A stretch of 35,792 bases of DNA. It comes from Lachnobacterium bovis. Its GTDB lineage: Bacteria; Bacillota; Clostridia; Lachnospirales; Lachnospiraceae. The position numbers were made by a program, and so were the translations under genes. The notes beneath the pieces were generated by a model. The model did not search any database. It was given only the letters and a program-made list of their open reading frames with translations, and was not told where the DNA came from. The stretch spans positions 1 through 35,792 of the forward strand of contig NZ_FOGW01000023.1 in assembly GCF_900111325.1 (NCBI RefSeq). Reading direction: 5' to 3'. This document shows positions 8,083 to 14,697 of this stretch, piece by piece; position 1 is the stretch's first letter; each line of letters opens with the position of its first letter.

Positions 8083-8775
8083 CTACACCTTCTTTAAAAT
8101 ATCATTTATGTTTTTTTTGTTACTATCGTAAAACTCAACAACGTTAGGATCCAACGTGAATGAATCATAATTTTTCAAATTTTTATATTTTAACAAAGCA
8201 TTTTCGGATTGTTTTTGTGTCATTAAAAAACATTTACCATCTACAGTATCATTTGTAACGTGATATTTGCTTATACTTCCAGTGGTTAAAACATAGGTAT
8301 TATCATATTTACCATACATATCACCGGGATATTTCCTCAGAAAAACAATATAATCTTCGCCATTGTTAAAGAAGAGAGATCCTTCTGCACCATACATTTT
8401 CTTTTGATATATACCAACAGATTCAATCAGTTTTATTGTATTTTCAGCAACTTTTCCTTTATATATTTCTTTAACTTTTCCTTCAACATAACTTGACTGA
8501 TAGGTTTTATGATGTTTGGTGTTTTTTCCAATATTAACACGTACAATCACGTCTGCATCTTTATAGAGAGTGTTAAAATTTTGTATTTGAGCGGGTGTTT
8601 TTGCTTCATTTTCAAAAAGTTCATCGAAATTAACGGTATAGTTGCCATAATCGTTAGATGGAATAAATAACAAATCATTTTTCCATGTTTTTTTTATTGC
8701 TATACCAAAAAAAAGACTAGTAACAACTATTATAAGAGTCACTAATCCATACAGTAATTTCATTTTTTTACGCAC
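8083..8775 (-). CDS. Membrane-anchored extracellular protein of unknown function
   Basis: The product has 230 residues starting at a GTG (8775) that overlaps the end of the ATPase gene, with GGGAG 9 nt upstream. One membrane segment at residues 6-27 follows KK residues, so the rest is extracytoplasmic. The body has a beta-rich pattern (DADVIVRVNIGKN, YVEGKVKEIYKGK, NTIKLIE, DYIVFLRKY, YVLTTGSISKY) that I have seen in small secreted domains of Bacillota but cannot name. Its position between ATPase and permeases suggests it works at the outer face of the transporter, for example binding or processing the secreted protein, or as an immunity lipoprotein analogue without a lipobox. Confidence 0.6.
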   Translation of the reverse strand: MRKKMKLLYGLVTLIIVVTSLFFGIAIKKTWKNDLLFIPSNDYGNYTVNFDELFENEAKTPAQIQNFNTLYKDADVIVRVNIGKNTKHHKTYQSSYVEGKVKEIYKGKVAENTIKLIESVGIYQKKMYGAEGSLFFNNGEDYIVFLRKYPGDMYGKYDNTYVLTTGSISKYHVTNDTVDGKCFLMTQKQSENALLKYKNLKNYDSFTLDPNVVEFYDSNKKNINDILKKV

Positions 8776-9442
8776 TTAGGTCATCTCCCTTTTTAGTATA
8801 TTTAGTTTGTTCTTTTAAAATTTTTCCATTTTCCATTGTAATTGTTTCATCACATAAATCTTTTAACCATTCCAAACTGTGGCTAACAACAATTACAGTA
8901 GTTCCGTTTGATTTTTCTTCTTTTAAGATTTGTTCTAAACGTTGATTTCCATCAGTGTCTAATGCATTTGTAGGTTCGTCTAATAATAATAAATCGGGTT
9001 TTTCCATTATTGCTTGGGCGATTCCAAGGCGTTGTCTCATTCCTAAAGAAAATTTACGGATTAAAGTTTGTTCTTTTCCTTTTAGCCCAACTCTTTCTAT
9101 TGCATTTTCTATTTCACTGTCACCAATTTCACTTTTTATAGAAGCGAGTGTTTTTAGAGTTGCTTTAAGTGTATAGTTTTTCCAAAACATAGGATTTTCA
9201 ATTAAAACTCCAACTTTAGGAGGAAAATCAATATCTTTATGAATAATTTTTCCATCTATTATAACGTTACCAGTTGTAGGAACAATTAATCCGGCAATAG
9301 CTCTTAATAGCATAGTTTTTCCGCAACCATTATGTCCTTGTATTCCATATATTTTCCCTTTTTGGAATTCTATGTTAATGTTATCTAATACTATATTTCC
9401 CTTTATTTTTTTTGTTAGATTCTCTAACTTGATATATTCCAT
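8768..9442 (-). CDS. ABC transporter ATP-binding protein, lantibiotic/bacitracin-export type
   Basis: The product has 224 residues from the ATG at 9442, which has AAAGGAA upstream; a TTG two codons earlier is also in frame. Walker A is GHNGCGKTM near residue 36, the signature is SLGMRQRLGIAQA, Walker B is LLLLDEPTNALDTDG, and the H-loop is VVSHSLEWL. The phrase IENPMFWKNYT around the Q-loop is typical of LanF/BcrA ATPases. It lies 72 nt after the secreted-protein gene, separated by a strong hairpin that probably limits read-through, and it opens the five-gene transporter block ending at 5817. Confidence 0.88.
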   Translation of the reverse strand: MEYIKLENLTKKIKGNIVLDNINIEFQKGKIYGIQGHNGCGKTMLLRAIAGLIVPTTGNVIIDGKIIHKDIDFPPKVGVLIENPMFWKNYTLKATLKTLASIKSEIGDSEIENAIERVGLKGKEQTLIRKFSLGMRQRLGIAQAIMEKPDLLLLDEPTNALDTDGNQRLEQILKEEKSNGTTVIVVSHSLEWLKDLCDETITMENGKILKEQTKYTKKGDDLSA

Positions 9443-9458
9443 ATTCAATTCCTTTCTT

Positions 9459-9501
9459 AAAAGTGTTCATCATAGTTTATTTAATAAATTATGATGAACA
9501 C
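9459..9501 (-). terminator. Terminator or attenuator between the secreted-protein gene and its transporter operon
   Basis: A 19-bp stem with one G-U-type position runs from GTGTTCATCATA at 9463 to TATGATGAACAC ending at 9501. On the minus strand it is followed by TTTT and lies 22 nt past the stop codon at 9524. No clear promoter was seen between it and the ATPase gene, so partial read-through is the simplest way to express the transporter. That would give more secreted protein than transporter. Confidence 0.75.
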
Positions 9502-9523
9502 CTAAATATAAATAAGTTAAACG

Positions 9524-9952
9524 TTATTTATAATTAACAATTCCTGATGCATGATCTCTTCTTATTAAAGTCCTTGATGCATTTTCTATTGCCATGTCAA
9601 CGCTGCTTCCGGCATTACTGTTTTTATTGTAAGTGATTAAATATTTGCCGGGTTTACGCATACGAGCAATTGAAGAACATCTTACGGCACTGCTTAACCC
9701 TGTTCCTGAACAAAACCAAGCATTAGCACCTTTTTGTGAATCGCAGCTTTTTAGAATAATATATCCGCTTGTTTCATTAGTCTGTTTTTTCCTAAAAGGA
9801 AAATAATGATTTCCATAGTTATGTGGTAAAGCTAAAGACCATGGCCTTTCTGTACCAGATGCTTTAACAGTGTTTGCTGGTGTTACCAACATTGAAATTG
9901 ACAATATACTAGCACCTCCAAGTGCTATCAATTTTTTACTAATTTTGTTCAT
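9524..9952 (-). CDS. Small secreted protein precursor, candidate bacteriocin or signalling peptide
   Basis: The product has 142 residues. A Sec signal peptide (N-terminal KK, hydrophobic residues 8-24) ends in VKA, with likely cleavage after A31, leaving a mature protein of about 111 residues. Mature features are C70, C81 and C92 spaced exactly 11 apart, a cationic character (for example RKKQ and IRRDHAS) and no double-glycine leader. The layout RKKQT-SGYI...W...G.Y...ASG faintly recalls the DUF2712 and lactococcin-972 groups of small secreted proteins found beside ABC pumps, but I cannot place it. AGAGGA precedes the ATG. It has its own LytTR-controlled promoter and sits directly upstream of the ATPase and permease genes. 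Bacteriocin, toxin or pheromone precursor are all possible. Confidence 0.7.
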   Translation of the reverse strand: MNKISKKLIALGGASILSISMLVTPANTVKASGTERPWSLALPHNYGNHYFPFRKKQTNETSGYIILKSCDSQKGANAWFCSGTGLSSAVRCSSIARMRKPGKYLITYNKNSNAGSSVDMAIENASRTLIRRDHASGIVNYK

Positions 9953-9988
9953 ACCTAAATCCTCTCTTCCTTAAAAATATTATATTTA

Positions 9989-10028
9989 TGAAAATTTACT
10001 ATAGAAAAAATAGACTAGTAAATTTTCA
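9989..10028 (-). promoter_or_regulatory. Perfect 13-bp stem in the 5' leader of the secreted-protein mRNA
   Basis: TGAAAATTTACTA at 9989-10001 is exactly complementary to TAGTAAATTTTCA at 10016-10028, with a 14-nt loop. With the -10 box at 10045-10050, the hairpin would begin within about 10 nt of the transcript start. That is the position where 5' stem-loops protect abundant mRNAs. It contains no start codon or ribosome-binding site. Confidence 0.6.
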
Positions 10029-10044
10029 AACTTATTACATTAAG

Positions 10045-10073
10045 AGTATAATATTTCAAATGCTATATTTCAA
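10045..10073 (-). promoter_or_regulatory. Promoter of the secreted-protein gene
   Basis: On the minus strand, TTGAAA (10068-10073), a 17-bp spacer and TATACT (10045-10050) form a promoter. The boxes and spacing match those of the promoter at 5237-5265, and the -35 box is embedded in the end of the 49-bp element. Confidence 0.82.
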
Positions 10074-10117
10074 GTTTTTGTAATAAACGAGAATATTCTG
10101 TAATAAACGTGTTTATT
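10069..10117 (-). promoter_or_regulatory. LytTR operator, 49-bp element copy 1
   Basis: This stretch is identical over all 49 bp to 10941-10989. On the minus strand it holds CGTTTATTACA twice, with starts 20 bp apart, in direct orientation, immediately upstream of the -35 box. Direct repeats about two helical turns apart beside the -35 are the usual LytTR (AgrA/ComE/PlnC) binding arrangement, and ACGTTTAT partly fits the published LytTR half-site. Confidence 0.8.
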
Positions 10118-10120
10118 ACA

Positions 10121-10816
10121 TCAAGAATTTTGTAATAGGTTATGAACATTTTTAGAAAATTTGGCACCAATTGGAAGTATTTTTCCAGATAAAAGAATTA
10201 CATACCTAGATTTAATTTTTTTTACAAAATTGATGTTAATCATGTAGGATTTGTGTATACGTACAATATCTGTCTCACATAGATTATCTTCTAAGAGACC
10301 GATATTTTTAGAAATAAAAATTTCTTCATTAGAGCATATTATATTAGAGTATCTTCCAAAAGCCTTTATAAATTCTATATCGTTCACATTAATACTTTTT
10401 TTTTCACCATAATAATTGTAACAGAGGATGTTATTTTTTTTAGAAGCTATTATTTTTTTTAAAAATAATAGCGTTTTTTTAAAATATTTATCTGAAGTGA
10501 GGGGTTTTTTAAGAAATCCTCTTGTTTTAGAACAAAAACATTCGGGTAATAGTGAATCATTATCAGCAATAAAAACAACATAACTAATTTTTTTTGATTT
10601 TTCAATTTGGTGCAGAGTTTTATAGTTAAAAAAAGAAAAATCGATATCAAAAAATAATATGTCGATATTTTGTCCATTTTTTTTTAGAAACGTCATGATA
10701 TCATCGATTTCTTTAGGTGTTATAATATCAAGATTATTTTTGGAAAAATTTAATTGTGCTTCTTTAGTCAATGTATTTATTGTTTTGTTATCTTTAGTAT
10801 AAATCATAATTGTCAT
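10121..10816 (-). CDS. LytTR-family response regulator
   Basis: The product has 231 residues from the ATG at 10816 (AGAGAGAA upstream; its first residues match the start of the paralogue at 5742). Residues 1-120 form a diverged CheY-like receiver: the likely phospho-acceptor is D57 in ILFFDIDF, and the conserved Lys is K104 in FLKKPL. The usual Thr/Ser is A84 and only one acidic residue (D9) remains of the usual pair. Residues 133-230 are a LytTR DNA-binding domain (YYGEKK, IEFIKAFGRYSNII, FISKNIGLLE, RIHKSYMIN, GKILPIGAKF). No histidine kinase gene is nearby. Its own promoter carries the same 49-bp operator as the secreted-protein gene 4 bp beyond its stop, so positive autoregulation is likely. 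Confidence 0.88.
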   Translation of the reverse strand: MTIMIYTKDNKTINTLTKEAQLNFSKNNLDIITPKEIDDIMTFLKKNGQNIDILFFDIDFSFFNYKTLHQIEKSKKISYVVFIADNDSLLPECFCSKTRGFLKKPLTSDKYFKKTLLFLKKIIASKKNNILCYNYYGEKKSINVNDIEFIKAFGRYSNIICSNEEIFISKNIGLLEDNLCETDIVRIHKSYMININFVKKIKSRYVILLSGKILPIGAKFSKNVHNLLQNS

Positions 10817-10916
10817 TGTGTTATTCTCTCTATTCATTGTATTGCATATTTATAATAATTCTTGTATATTATGAAGGTTTACAAGATGTATAGTCTCTTA
10901 TGCCTATGCTGCGATA

Positions 10917-10945
10917 ATTATACTATTTCAATAATTGCACTTCAA
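10917..10945 (-). promoter_or_regulatory. Promoter of the LytTR response-regulator gene
   Basis: On the minus strand, TTGAAG (10940-10945), a 17-bp spacer and TATAAT (10917-10922) lie directly downstream of operator copy 2. The leader is about 95 nt, with a small CTTGTA...TACAAG stem. Confidence 0.82.
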
Positions 10946-10989
10946 GTTTTTGTAATAAACGAGAATATTCTGTAATAAACGTGTTTATT
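10941..10989 (-). promoter_or_regulatory. LytTR operator, 49-bp element copy 2
   Basis: This is the exact duplicate of 10069-10117, with the same 20-bp-spaced CGTTTATTACA direct repeats placed against the -35 box of the regulator promoter. Its outer edge touches the stop codon of the ThrE-like gene. Flanking bases differ between the copies, so identity ends sharply at the functional element. Confidence 0.8.
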
Positions 10990-11453
10990 TAGGTCGTTTT
11001 GTGATGAAAAAGCTGTCCAAGTTTTGCAAATAGAGACTGAGGTATTGCAAAACCAAAAATAATTCCAAAAACTATTGCGGATGCAATTTCAAATGTTTCA
11101 AGACCTTTTTGAGCAAAAAGAGTATGTTGCTTAGTAATTAAATAATATGCAGTGTAGTAAATTCCAGCTCCCGGCACAAGTGGAAATATTCCTGGTAAAA
11201 TATAAATTGTAGCTGGATGCATTCTAATAACTGCAAATGATCTAGAAATAATAGCAAGTCCTGAAGTCGCAATTAAGGCAGCAACGATAATTGAATAATG
11301 AACATAATTATTTAGAATAAAATAAATAATCCATCCGAATCCACCTGTAATTCCACAAAATATAGCTTCTTTTCTTGGCGCACAAAAAATAACAGAAAAG
11401 GATAAAGTGGCAATAGATGCAATTAAAAATTGAATAAATAATTCTAAAATCAT
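10989..11453 (-). CDS. ThrE_2-type threonine/serine exporter subunit
   Basis: The product has 154 residues with four to five membrane segments. The motif PATIYILPGIFPLVPGAGIYYTAYYLI is characteristic of the ThrE_2 (DUF3815, YjjB-like) half of the two-part threonine/serine exporter. The start is the ATG at 11453, which overlaps the preceding stop codon (ATGA) with GGAGGAG upstream; longer readings would run inside the neighbour. The partner ThrE half is encoded immediately upstream, the standard split arrangement in Bacillota. The family exports threonine or serine, or in the YjjPB pair succinate, so the substrate is uncertain. Confidence 0.88.
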   Translation of the reverse strand: MILELFIQFLIASIATLSFSVIFCAPRKEAIFCGITGGFGWIIYFILNNYVHYSIIVAALIATSGLAIISRSFAVIRMHPATIYILPGIFPLVPGAGIYYTAYYLITKQHTLFAQKGLETFEIASAIVFGIIFGFAIPQSLFAKLGQLFHHKTT

Positions 11454-12229
11454 AATACTGGTACTCCTCCATTTATAGATTGATAAATGCTTATAACAAT
11501 ACCGACTCCGGCTGCAATGCATAATGCAGTCAAAAGGGCATCAATTAAATGAATTGTGCCAGATAAATAATCACCGTTATAAAAATCACGTATTGATGTC
11601 GTAAATGTTATACCAGGCACTAAAGGCATAATCACACCAATAACAATTTTGTCGTATGAAATTTTAAGCCCAAACAAAAGAGGTAATAAGCTAAGAGTCA
11701 TTGCAACTATACTAGCAAATACATTTTTTGTAAAACGAGAAAGTTTTTGATGGGCACAGTATAAAAGAAAAATTTCAAGAAAAATACCTGCAACGAAAGC
11801 CATAATAGAATCTAAAATTGTTCCTCCAAATAAATAAGTAAAACATGAACAACCAAGTCCACAGAAAAAGCAAAGAAGTCGTTTGTCTGGACTTGGGCTA
11901 TTTAGACATTCGTCAAGTCGCTTCCAAGCAGTTTTTACATCGCAATGTTTACAGCAAATATCGCGAGTTAATTGATTCAGTGCAGAAATTTTTCTTAAAT
12001 TAACATCACCAAGCGGGGTATGACGAATGATACTGCATGAATCGTCTAGACCTTCATTTGCACTGGCAAAAATACCATTTGACAAAACATATATATCAAA
12101 ATTTTCTATATTATATGCTTTTAAAATTCGTACAAGAGAATCTTCAACACGATAAATTTCAGCTCCATTTCTAAGCATTGCATCGCCTATTTCAGCGGTT
12201 AAAGTTAGAATTTCTTTTGTAGTTGTCAT
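11450..12229 (-). CDS. ThrE-type (DUF1212) threonine/serine exporter subunit
   Basis: The product has 259 residues from the ATG at 12229, with GGGAG 9 nt upstream. The N-terminal cytosolic region carries the family pattern AEIGDAMLRNGAEIYRVEDSLVRI at about residues 10-33 and later GLDDSCSIIRHTPLGDVNLRKISALNQL. Five hydrophobic segments follow, including the GVIMPLVPGITFTTSIRDFYNGDYLSG block. It forms one transporter with the ThrE_2 subunit encoded next. It marks the chromosomal side of the boundary with the LytTR locus. Confidence 0.9.
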   Translation of the reverse strand: MTTTKEILTLTAEIGDAMLRNGAEIYRVEDSLVRILKAYNIENFDIYVLSNGIFASANEGLDDSCSIIRHTPLGDVNLRKISALNQLTRDICCKHCDVKTAWKRLDECLNSPSPDKRLLCFFCGLGCSCFTYLFGGTILDSIMAFVAGIFLEIFLLYCAHQKLSRFTKNVFASIVAMTLSLLPLLFGLKISYDKIVIGVIMPLVPGITFTTSIRDFYNGDYLSGTIHLIDALLTALCIAAGVGIVISIYQSINGGVPVL

Positions 12230-12261
12230 AAATATAATCTCCCATAATTTTTTATAAGAAT

Positions 12262-12290
12262 ACAATAATAAGAATAAATAAGTGTGTCAA
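12262..12290 (-). promoter_or_regulatory. Promoter of the ThrE/ThrE_2 operon
   Basis: On the minus strand, a consensus TTGACA (12285-12290), a 17-bp spacer and TATTGT (12262-12267) lie about 33 bp before the start codon. Confidence 0.75.
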
Positions 12291-12332
12291 TAATAATAGT
12301 GAGAAAAATAAAGCGAAAAGTGCTATTATATG

Positions 12333-12341
12333 TGGTATAAT
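12333..12341 (+). promoter_or_regulatory. Extended -10 promoter element for the 12374 gene
   Basis: TGGTATAAT at 12333-12341 is a TGn-extended -10 box, 33 bp before the ATG. The -35 region at about 12313 is poor, as expected for an extended -10 promoter. Confidence 0.55.
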
Positions 12342-12373
12342 ATGAAATTAGTTAAAAGATAGGAAGTGAGAAG

Positions 12374-12697
12374 ATGGTTACATCAATTGTTAGACAGAGT
12401 GTTATAATAAAATGCAAACAAAAGATATCTGTCATGTTAGGAAATTATGAATTTTATTATAGTGTTGGTTTTTTAAATAAAAAATATGATTTGGGCTGTA
12501 ATAGTCAAATGAAACCAGTTGAAATAAAAGAAAAGATTGCATCTAAATTAGAAGCAATTGAAGGTGATTCTCCAGAAGAAGAGTATTTGATAACCATTTT
12601 AAAAAAATATAGGCCAAGTGATGAATATAATGATGATATGGTTGAGGTTTTTGAAATGGGAGTAAATGAGCAAAAACCATGGAGTGTAAAATTATAA
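12374..12697 (+). CDS. Small protein of unknown function
   Basis: The product has 107 residues, with AGGAAGTGAGAAG before the ATG. It has no membrane segment or signal peptide. It starts with a beta-like stretch (SIVRQSVIIKCKQKISVMLGNYEFYYSVGF) and continues with a charged helical region (PVEIKEKIASKLEAIEGDSPEEEYLITILKKY). I do not recognise the family. It shares direction and a short 44-nt gap with the DUF436 gene downstream, so the two are probably co-transcribed. Confidence 0.7.
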   Translation: MVTSIVRQSVIIKCKQKISVMLGNYEFYYSVGFLNKKYDLGCNSQMKPVEIKEKIASKLEAIEGDSPEEEYLITILKKYRPSDEYNDDMVEVFEMGVNEQKPWSVKL

Positions 12698-12741
12698 AAA
12701 AAAAGAATAAATTGACGATAGAGTAAGTAAGGAGATTTAAA

Positions 12742-13302
12742 ATGGAGTTAGAAAACATCAAAAATCAAAGCAAAAAAGCTGTGCTAGAAATAATTGAAGA
12801 AGCAAAATTAAAAGAAGGAGATTTATTTGTTGTAGGTTGTTCAACAAGTGAAGTCTGTGGACAAAAGATTGGAACGTTTTCAAATTATGATGTAGCAACA
12901 GCAATTTATAAAGGAATAAAAGAAGCACTTGATACAAAAGGTGTTCTTCTTGCAGCACAATGTTGTGAACATTTAAATAGAGCCTTAATAGTTGAAAGAG
13001 AGACTTGTGAAAAGTATAATCTTGAAGAAGTAAATGTTATTCCACAACCTAAAGCAGGTGGTTCATTTGGAACAAATGCGTATAAATTAATGAAAGATGC
13101 AGTTGCAGTTGAAAGTTTAAAACAGCAAGCATCCGCAGGAATTGATATTGGTGGAACTTTAATAGGTATGCATATTAAACCAGTGGTTGTACCTTTACGT
13201 ATATCTTTTAACAAAATTGGTGATGCAAATTTCTTATGTGCGAGAAGAAGACCTAAGTTTGTTGGAGGCCAGCGCGCTATATATAATGAAAGTTTAAAGT
13301 AG
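12742..13302 (+). CDS. DUF436 / TIGR01440 (YwlG-like) protein
   Basis: The product has 186 residues, full length for the family. The hallmark blocks are present: VVGCSTSEVCGQKIGTFSN (residues 31-49), AQCCEHLNRALIVE (72-85), PQPKAGGSFGTNAY, GIDIGGTLIGMHIKPVVVPLR and RRRPKFVGGQRAIYN. This matches the Bacillus YwlG family of unknown biochemical function, a widely conserved cytosolic protein. AAGGAG lies before the ATG. The conserved Cys and His residues suggest an enzyme, but no activity should be assumed. Confidence 0.92.
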   Translation: MELENIKNQSKKAVLEIIEEAKLKEGDLFVVGCSTSEVCGQKIGTFSNYDVATAIYKGIKEALDTKGVLLAAQCCEHLNRALIVERETCEKYNLEEVNVIPQPKAGGSFGTNAYKLMKDAVAVESLKQQASAGIDIGGTLIGMHIKPVVVPLRISFNKIGDANFLCARRRPKFVGGQRAIYNESLK

Positions 13303-13305
13303 TAC

Positions 13306-13334
13306 TTGAAAAATAAACTAAAAAGGTTTATAAT
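13306..13334 (+). promoter_or_regulatory. Promoter of apt
   Basis: TTGAAA (13306-13311), a 17-bp spacer and a perfect TATAAT (13329-13334) lie 59 bp before the apt start. The 5' leader contains a small GGCTGTCTCGGCC stem. Confidence 0.8.
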
Positions 13335-13392
13335 GGTGAGGCTGTCTCGGCCAGTAGGATAAAAACAAGGATTAAAGAGAGGACGTTTTTAC

Positions 13393-13917
13393 ATGAAAAC
13401 AGTTGAAGAATATATTAGAAGTATTCCAGATTTTCCAGAACCAGGTATTATTTTTAGAGATGTAACAAGTCTTTTACAAGATGCCGATGGTTTAAAATTA
13501 GCAATTGACGAGATGATTAAGGCCTTAGAAAATGTCGATTTTGACATTGTTGCAGGTACAGAATCAAGAGGTTTTATTTTTGGTGTGCCAGTAGCATACG
13601 CTATGAACAAGCCATTTATTCCAGTCAGAAAAGCTGGTAAGCTTCCATGCGAAACAGTATCACAATCATATGATCTTGAGTATGGTTCAGCTACAATTGA
13701 AATCCATAAGGATTCTATCAAACCTGGACAAAAAGTCGTATTAATCGATGATTTAATTGCAACTGGTGGTACTATCGAAGCTGCTGCTAAATTAGTAGAG
13801 CAACTCGGTGGAGAAGTTGTTAAGATGTTATTCTTATTAGAGCTTAAAGGCTTGAACGGAAGAGATAAATTGAAGGATTACGATGTAGAAGCAATCGTTT
13901 CTTACGAGGGTAAATAG
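13393..13917 (+). CDS. apt: Adenine phosphoribosyltransferase
   Basis: The product has 174 residues, the usual length. It opens with the family signature YIRSIPDFPEPGIIFRDVTSLL (residues 8-29). The PRPP-binding loop is VVLIDDLIATGGT (115-127), and the hood region has AGTESRGFIFGVP (54-66). It converts adenine and PRPP to AMP in purine salvage, in the cytosol. GAGAGGA lies about 10 nt before the ATG, and a consensus promoter is at 13306-13334. The PAP2 gene follows after 17 nt and is probably co-transcribed. Confidence 0.96.
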   Translation: MKTVEEYIRSIPDFPEPGIIFRDVTSLLQDADGLKLAIDEMIKALENVDFDIVAGTESRGFIFGVPVAYAMNKPFIPVRKAGKLPCETVSQSYDLEYGSATIEIHKDSIKPGQKVVLIDDLIATGGTIEAAAKLVEQLGGEVVKMLFLLELKGLNGRDKLKDYDVEAIVSYEGK

Positions 13918-13934
13918 AATATAGAGGATTGACT

Positions 13935-14435
13935 ATGAAAAGAGATACATATATTAAAATGATAGATTTTTTCAATGCCAATTCGGTTAGAGCAAAAACA
14001 ATCCAAGTAGTCAATAAGTTGATTACTAGGGTTGTTTTTGTTAGTTATCCGTGTTTTTTGGCATATCTATTGTGGAAAAAAGATAAATTATTTTTAAAAG
14101 GAATAATGGTACCATTGATATCATTTGTAATTTTGACGTTAATTCGAAAAATGATAAATGCGCCAAGACCCTATGAAGTTTTTCAAACAGAAGCAGTTAT
14201 AAAGAAAGAAACAAAAGGAAAATCATTTCCAAGCAGACATGTTTTTTCTATATTTATAATTGCCAGTACATATTATTTTGTATTGGATATAAAAACGATT
14301 GGAATTGTAGTTGCAATAAGTGGGTGTGTACTCGCTACTACAAGAGTATTGTTAGGGGTACATTTTACAAGGGATGTAATAGCTGGTGCGATGTGTGGTA
14401 TTTTAGCAGGAGTTATCGGATTTGTTATATTTTAA
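13935..14435 (+). CDS. PAP2-superfamily membrane phosphatase
   Basis: The product has 166 residues from the ATG at 13935, with GAGG 7 nt upstream; a TTG two codons earlier is also in frame. The three phosphatase motifs are present: K72-x5-RP79 (RKMINAPRP), SFPSRH (97-102, with R in place of the usual G of PSGH) and TR-x5-H-x3-D (R137, H143, D147). Four to five membrane helices surround them. The family includes undecaprenyl-pyrophosphate and phosphatidic-acid phosphatases; which substrate applies here cannot be read from sequence. It ends at a strong terminator. Confidence 0.88.
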   Translation: MKRDTYIKMIDFFNANSVRAKTIQVVNKLITRVVFVSYPCFLAYLLWKKDKLFLKGIMVPLISFVILTLIRKMINAPRPYEVFQTEAVIKKETKGKSFPSRHVFSIFIIASTYYFVLDIKTIGIVVAISGCVLATTRVLLGVHFTRDVIAGAMCGILAGVIGFVIF

Positions 14436-14474
14436 AAAGAATGATGTATCACAGTAATTATATTGTAAAAGTGA

Positions 14475-14504
14475 GGGTAAGTGAGAGCTTACTCTTTTTT
14501 TTTT
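14475..14504 (+). terminator. Intrinsic terminator of the apt-PAP2 operon
   Basis: GGGTAAG (14475-14481) pairs with CTTACTC (14488-14494), with one G-U pair, and is followed by a run of ten T residues. Confidence 0.8.
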
Positions 14505-14577
14505 GCAGAAAATAGATGGTTGAATATCAAAAATCTAGTAGACAGTATGTTGTGTTGAAAAATAAAAAATTAGGGTA

Positions 14578-14606
14578 TTGACATTTGGGTTAGTTAAGAC
14601 TAATAT
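14578..14606 (+). promoter_or_regulatory. Promoter of the ABC pair with an embedded inverted repeat
   Basis: A consensus TTGACA (14578-14583) and TAATAT (14601-14606) are separated by 17 bp. TTAGT and ACTAA (within 14590-14603) form an inverted repeat with a 4-bp centre lying between the two boxes, a position that suits a repressor. The sequence loosely resembles DtxR/IdeR-type boxes. Confidence 0.6.
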
Positions 14607-14697
14607 CATATTTGGAAATATTATATTAAAAAATAGTATTTCTATGAAGAGTTTAGGTATAAAGAAATAGTAAAAATAACTAAGAAAGGAATAGAAA

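Noticed and set aside
12906..13214. Minus-strand ORF inside the DUF436 gene
   Set aside because: Opposite-strand shadow; the plus-strand product has every family block intact.
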